From Vibrio hippocampi (lineage in GTDB: Bacteria; Pseudomonadota; Gammaproteobacteria; Enterobacterales; Vibrionaceae), in the NCBI RefSeq assembly GCF_921292975.1, contig NZ_CAKLCM010000003.1, positions 1,116,001 to 1,180,000 of the forward strand: DNA of 64,000 nucleotides, in the 5' to 3' direction. The notes under the pieces are model-generated. The model did not search any database, was not told where the DNA came from, and worked only from the letters and a program-made list of their open reading frames with translations. The translations under genes and the position numbers were made by a program. How positions within the stretch are numbered: the first letter of the stretch is position 1; each line of letters opens with the position of its first letter. Shown here one piece after another: positions 59,870 to 64,000 of the stretch.

Positions 59870-62152
59870 TCAATCTAAGGTTTCGATTAATTTCTTATCT
59901 TTATTAATAAGCACAGCGTTGCCATTACAGCGAACAACGACGCCCTTATCCTTTATATATTGACAGTCAATAGGATTAGTGGCACAGGTGAATAATACGT
60001 GATGGTCAGTATGACTTTGTATTTCCCATTCAATATGCTTAATATCCTTTTGGGCATCGGATTCAACACTGACACAGTAGCTCTCTGCATCATTCACTTC
60101 TTCGACTAACTTAGAAGAAGAGGCATTACCCACCAGCATTTCCATTTGATACTGGATTGTCTCCATTGAGTCTTGGCCTGACAACTCGGTAAATAGAGTA
60201 TGAACTTGGCGACCAAAGGCGATGTTTAATGGTGTATGCAATCGCCACTGTAATGGCGCTGCATGTTCGAGCTCGATCTGGTCATACACCACCAAACCTT
60301 GATCGGCGACTTGGATTAAGGTCCTAATAAAGCTTTTGCAATCATCATAGGCGCTGGTGATATCCAGCATCACTGCTTTAAGTTCCGCTTGATCAATTCG
60401 AGCAATCACAGAAGCGGTCGCGCTGGGACAGTCAAGCTTTTGCCCAACACCATTGATAAGCGGCAGGTTATGCGCTTGGGTGGTGCGAGTCCAAAGGCTG
60501 TGGTGTTTACTGCCAAACCGATAGCCATAGCTACCACTTGGTGTGAGTATATTCAGCCCTGATTTCAACAGCGCGAAATTACCTTGATCGCCATGTCGAT
60601 GCGAACTATTCCCAAATTGACTGGCACGATAATACGTTGATAACGTACCGCTGGAGATTTTTCCAAGCCCGGCGAAAGCATAAAACGAGTGGTTTGTTGT
60701 GGCTACTTGGCTGTTTTCGCTATTTCTATTTTCGCTACTTCTGTTTTCGCCGCTCCTATTTTCACTATTGCCGCTTTCGTTACCCCTGCGCGAAGACGGA
60801 GCATAAGCCAGTTGTATGATCGTAGGAACGATATCCAATAGATGGAGTTGGTAACTCTCGATCTGTGACTCTAGCGTTTCGTCTAAGGCGATTGCGCTCT
60901 GGTCGCCAAATCGCTGTGCATAGACTCTGAGTGGGTTTTGGGCAAAAAATCCGGGCCATTCTTTCCCGTCTCGTTGGCACCAAAAGCCATCACCAAAAGG
61001 ATGAATACGCTCTTGAGTGGCAACAAAATCCATCGCAAAATTCACATAGTTTTTGTAAAACGGGTGATCATAAAACGAGAAATCGCTTAACCGTTCAACG
61101 GATAAGAAAAACGGATGATGCCATTTGGAATAGGAAGAAGAATAAAACGACCCTTCAGCCCAACTGCCATCTTTTCCACCGTAAAATGGCAACACACCGC
61201 GATAGATCATCAATGCGTAATTTAGCCAACGCTCACAGGTTTTATGTTCAAATTCCTTGTGTAAAGTCAGTGCCGCAATACCCAAGTAAGCGGGTAGCCT
61301 TGAGGTATGGGAATGTCCTGGGAACTGTTTAAATTGATCTTGCTCTAAACGCTGCTCCATTTGGAATGCTATTCGAATCAACAGAGGGCGAACAAAAGCC
61401 CGCTCATCCTCGGTTAAAATGGGAGACAACCAGTGATACGCTAAATACAGGTTTCTCGCCAAAGACAGTCCGACTTCATCTCCCCAACGACAAGGTCTAA
61501 GCAGAGAAGCGGGGCCTTCTGGGCTCCATTCCGATAAACGTAATAATAGCTGGCAAGCTTTGAGTCCGGCCTCATTATCGCCCCATATTTTATACAATAA
61601 CGTCAGGGCGATAAGATCTCGGTCTATCCAGTTTCGAACATTGGCAATGGCGGTTCGCTTGCCCTCCTCGTGACCCCGACGATAATGGTTGGGGTACTGG
61701 ATTTGCTCAATATCGATATCAGCGACACTGCGCGCTAATTTGTCTCTAACGCCTTGGCTTGCATCGCGCACAACTTCGATGTCTTCATCAAAGTACATCA
61801 GAAACTGCTGTTTGTCGGCGCATAGCGCAAACAACGTATCCGCCGTCGGCGCAAGATATAAGTCCGTTTGTGTAGAAATGGTAAATTCGATCCAATCCGA
61901 CGTCAGATTTTGGCTTAACTCCGTTATCCGCCAGCGGTATTGTCCTGGTTCTAGCTTAAAATCGAGTTGATGAGGTGACTGAATCGCTGACCAACACCAT
62001 TGATCATCGTGGTCGAGACCCACAAGTTCAAGGTCATATAAATTAGCATCGTCATCTTGAGGCCAGTTAAAGCTCGGAGGATTGACCATCGCGCTATCAA
62101 TGCTAGGTGAAACAAACAGTTGAAAGTCATGGGTTCTTTGTAGTGATAGCAT
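59870..62152 (-). CDS. Heparinase II/III superfamily polysaccharide lyase
   Basis: A 760-residue lyase with no signal peptide, so probably cytoplasmic. An N-terminal Ig-like DUF4962-type domain (NPPSFNWPQDDDANLYDLEL, LEPGQYRWRITEL) precedes an alpha-toroid with FPGHSHTSRLPAYLGIAAL and GKDGSWAEGSFYSSSYSKW, then the heparinase II/III beta-sandwich with NSSHRHGDQGNFALLKSG. The enzyme likely trims oligosaccharides taken up after PL6 action. The loop ahead of the sandwich carries a 5 x 15-bp repeat. The ATG at 62152 follows AAGGAG four bases after the acetyltransferase stop; the 38 upstream codons lie inside that gene. Confidence 0.85.
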   Translation of the reverse strand: MLSLQRTHDFQLFVSPSIDSAMVNPPSFNWPQDDDANLYDLELVGLDHDDQWCWSAIQSPHQLDFKLEPGQYRWRITELSQNLTSDWIEFTISTQTDLYLAPTADTLFALCADKQQFLMYFDEDIEVVRDASQGVRDKLARSVADIDIEQIQYPNHYRRGHEEGKRTAIANVRNWIDRDLIALTLLYKIWGDNEAGLKACQLLLRLSEWSPEGPASLLRPCRWGDEVGLSLARNLYLAYHWLSPILTEDERAFVRPLLIRIAFQMEQRLEQDQFKQFPGHSHTSRLPAYLGIAALTLHKEFEHKTCERWLNYALMIYRGVLPFYGGKDGSWAEGSFYSSSYSKWHHPFFLSVERLSDFSFYDHPFYKNYVNFAMDFVATQERIHPFGDGFWCQRDGKEWPGFFAQNPLRVYAQRFGDQSAIALDETLESQIESYQLHLLDIVPTIIQLAYAPSSRRGNESGNSENRSGENRSSENRNSENSQVATTNHSFYAFAGLGKISSGTLSTYYRASQFGNSSHRHGDQGNFALLKSGLNILTPSGSYGYRFGSKHHSLWTRTTQAHNLPLINGVGQKLDCPSATASVIARIDQAELKAVMLDITSAYDDCKSFIRTLIQVADQGLVVYDQIELEHAAPLQWRLHTPLNIAFGRQVHTLFTELSGQDSMETIQYQMEMLVGNASSSKLVEEVNDAESYCVSVESDAQKDIKHIEWEIQSHTDHHVLFTCATNPIDCQYIKDKGVVVRCNGNAVLINKDKKLIETLD
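60714..60788. repeat. In-frame minisatellite, 5 x 15 bp, in the heparinase-like gene
   Basis: Five units of the type TTTTCGCTAYTYCTR (plus strand) stand head to tail and encode a run of five-residue units such as NRSSE and NRNSE on the reverse strand. The product segment is Asn/Ser/Glu/Arg-rich and probably disordered. Confidence 0.92.
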
Positions 62153-62156
62153 CCGT

Positions 62157-62705
62157 TTACTCCTTATTGTGCCAGTGATACTCACCTGATTCGGCATCAA
62201 TACGCCCAACCACTTTGGCAGGTGAACCAGCAACAATGGAATACGGTTCAACGCCACAAGTAACAACAGAATTTGCGCACACCAAAGAACCCCGTCCGAT
62301 GGTCACTCCCGGAGTCACCACCACGCCCGTGGTTAACCAAACACCGTTTTCTATGATAACTTTTCCCTTCACGCCACAACTTCGTGCGCTAAAGGATTGA
62401 GTCGCTGGGTCAAAAACATGGTTTGAAGCCACCACAGAAACATGAGGACCAATCGCAACCTCTTCACCAATCTCAACGTCACCATTGATGTAACTGTATA
62501 AACCGATGTAACTTCGACACCCAATTTGGTTATCACCAATTCGTATGATTGCTCCGGGCGCAACTCTTACGTTCGCATTGGTGAAGCCCAGAATTTGAGC
62601 GCGTGTTTCATCGTCTTGTTTGTTATTACTTTGACTGGTGTATAGCGTGAATTTTCGAAATTCTTCATCACTCAGCTCACCACCAAACTTCTCTTGCACT
62701 GACAT
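62157..62705 (-). CDS. Hexapeptide-repeat acyltransferase (LacA/Maa-like)
   Basis: A 182-residue left-handed beta-helix acetyltransferase: APGAIIRIGDNQIGCRSYIG, INGDVEIGEEVAIGPHVSVV, ASNHVFD with the catalytic-type His, and IVAGSPAKVVGRID. Acetyl-CoA would be used to modify a sugar. Placed between a mannonate dehydratase gene and a lyase gene, it may acetylate oligosaccharides or non-metabolisable sugars from polymer breakdown (inference). It starts 59 nt after uxuA with AGGTA upstream and ends 4 nt before the lyase start, so it is coupled to it. Confidence 0.85.
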   Translation of the reverse strand: MSVQEKFGGELSDEEFRKFTLYTSQSNNKQDDETRAQILGFTNANVRVAPGAIIRIGDNQIGCRSYIGLYSYINGDVEIGEEVAIGPHVSVVASNHVFDPATQSFSARSCGVKGKVIIENGVWLTTGVVVTPGVTIGRGSLVCANSVVTCGVEPYSIVAGSPAKVVGRIDAESGEYHWHNKE

Positions 62706-62764
62706 ACCGCTACCTGAATAAAAGGAAAGGAAAGCGAGGGACTTCCCTTTCTTGAATTAATAAA

Positions 62765-63949
62765 TCACTGATTAAAAAAACTCTTACTTAACGCATATTC
62801 AACACCACGAATTTCCGCCAAACCTTTGAGTCGACCGATGCATGAATAGCCCGGATTGGTTTGTTTATTCAGATCATCAATAATTTGGTGTCCGTGATCA
62901 GGTCTCATCGGGATAGGATCCGCTTTGCCCGCAATACGCCGTCTGTTTTCCTCTTTAAGCAAAGAAAAAATAACACCGTACATATCAACGTCACCGTCTA
63001 AGTGTGCAGCTTCGTAAAAACTGTTCTGGTCAGCTTCCCGTTGAGTCGAACGCAAATGAGTGAAGTAAATCCGTTCGCCAAATGTCTCAATCATTTTGAC
63101 TAAATCATTGTCGCCGCGCACTCCGTATGAACCGGTGCACATGGTGATGCCATTGGTGGCACTCGGCACAGCTTCCGTCAGAAAGGCGATATCTTCAATC
63201 GTCGAAACGATGCGTGGCAGTCCTAAAATAGCGCGCGGTGGATCATCCGGATGAATCGCCAACTTAACGCCATACTCTTCACAAATAGGGGTAATATGTT
63301 GCAGAAAAAACACCAGATGTTGGCGCAGTTTTGCTTCATCAATGGCGTCATATTTTGCTAACTGACATCGAAACTGATCCAACGTGTAGCCTTCTTCCGC
63401 CCCGGGCAGCCCAGCAATAATATTCGACGTCAATTGCTCAAGTTGCTGAATTGACATCGCTTGAAAACGTTCGTGGGCTTTTTCGATGTCTGCTTGACTG
63501 TACTCACTGGCGGCGTTTTCACGTTTTAATATACAAAGATCAAACACCGCAAAGTCAATATGATTAAAACGCAGCGCTTTTGAACCGTCAGGGAGAACAT
63601 ATTCCAAATCCGTGCGAGTCCAATCTAGAACGGGCATAAAGTTATAACAGATGGTGTGAATACCACATTTGGCTAAATTGATAATGGATTGTTTATAGTT
63701 TTCAATCCACGCCAGATAATTACCGGTTTGTGTTTTTATTTCTTCGTGAACAGGAATACTTTCAACCACCTCCCAAGTTAAATCATGACTCTCAATCATG
63801 TGTTTTCTTTCAAGTATTTCATGCTGCTGCCATATATCACCATTTGCTTTGTGATGAAGTGCAGTCACAATACCTGTTGCCCCTGCTTGTCGAATATCGT
63901 TCAAGGTCACAGGATCGTTCGGACCATACCAACGCCATGTTTGTTTCAC
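62765..63949 (-). CDS. uxuA: D-mannonate dehydratase
   Basis: A 394-residue enzyme converting D-mannonate to 2-keto-3-deoxy-gluconate in glucuronate breakdown. It matches E. coli UxuA nearly end to end, from [20 protein letters not shown] through [20 protein letters not shown] to [20 protein letters not shown], and the metal-site segments are intact. The start is GTG at 63947-63949 with GAGGAG upstream; no ATG is available at that end. As first visible gene of the operon it shows the polymer yields glucuronate or a related uronate. Further genes of the operon probably lie beyond the window. Confidence 0.95.
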   Translation of the reverse strand: MKQTWRWYGPNDPVTLNDIRQAGATGIVTALHHKANGDIWQQHEILERKHMIESHDLTWEVVESIPVHEEIKTQTGNYLAWIENYKQSIINLAKCGIHTICYNFMPVLDWTRTDLEYVLPDGSKALRFNHIDFAVFDLCILKRENAASEYSQADIEKAHERFQAMSIQQLEQLTSNIIAGLPGAEEGYTLDQFRCQLAKYDAIDEAKLRQHLVFFLQHITPICEEYGVKLAIHPDDPPRAILGLPRIVSTIEDIAFLTEAVPSATNGITMCTGSYGVRGDNDLVKMIETFGERIYFTHLRSTQREADQNSFYEAAHLDGDVDMYGVIFSLLKEENRRRIAGKADPIPMRPDHGHQIIDDLNKQTNPGYSCIGRLKGLAEIRGVEYALSKSFFNQ

Positions 63950-64000
63950 AGAACTCTCTCCTCAAAATCAACTCAAATAAGGTGGGCTAATCCGCCCACC

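Overview
The window looks like a Vibrionaceae chromosome segment, most probably the genus Vibrio. The main reason is a nearly complete, collinear symbiosis-polysaccharide (syp) locus, supported by many c-di-GMP and two-component signalling genes. No rRNA, tRNA, CRISPR array or insertion sequence was found. Identifications rest on reading motifs and gene order; no database search was run.

Region 1 (1-5.1 kb, minus strand) is a guanidine-utilisation operon. It runs from a nitrate/taurine-type ABC transporter (binding protein, permease, ATPase) through two DUF1989 proteins to the start of a biotin-dependent urea/guanidine carboxylase cut by the window edge. Its leader carries a guanidine-I (ykkC) riboswitch. 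Upstream of that lie a sigma-54-like promoter and an NtrC-like operator, which suggests double control by nitrogen starvation and by guanidine.

Region 2 (5.1-17.3 kb) is ordinary chromosome: a VOC protein, a CHASE3-type hybrid histidine kinase, a small secreted beta-trefoil-like protein, a U32 peptidase-family protein, an OppA-like binding protein, a cyanide-insensitive bd oxidase (cioA, cioB and a 34-residue DUF2474-like third gene), and a diguanylate cyclase. Region 3 (17.4-21.1 kb) is an AT-rich accessory patch with two small lipoproteins, unknown small proteins, a tiny membrane-protein pair and a Phd/RelE-type toxin-antitoxin module.

Region 4 (21.2-40.2 kb, plus strand) is the syp exopolysaccharide locus, sypA-D followed by sypG-R. 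The regulators sypE and sypF are absent between sypD and sypG. Sigma-54-like promoters with SypG-box-like palindromes precede sypA, sypI, sypM and sypP. SypR/H/I/J/N/P/Q would build the repeat unit on lipid, SypK flip it, SypL polymerise it, SypO/SypD set length, SypC/SypB export it and SypM acetylate it. An HD-GYP phosphodiesterase sits convergently, followed by a secreted LruC/GEVED-domain protein and a lipoprotein that may share SypG control.

Region 5 (45-58 kb) holds a MATE transporter, a Roc-like signalling cluster (BvgS-type hybrid kinase, REC-EAL phosphodiesterase, LuxR-type regulator, diguanylate cyclase), a LysR-type regulator, a second LuxR-type response regulator and a chemoreceptor. 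Region 6 (58-64 kb, minus strand) is a uronic-acid polysaccharide catabolic operon: mannonate dehydratase, hexapeptide acetyltransferase, heparinase II/III-type lyase and PL6 lyase.

Across the whole window there are about nineteen short direct tandem duplications (12-21 bp units), both between genes and in frame inside genes, often at the 3' ends of genes.
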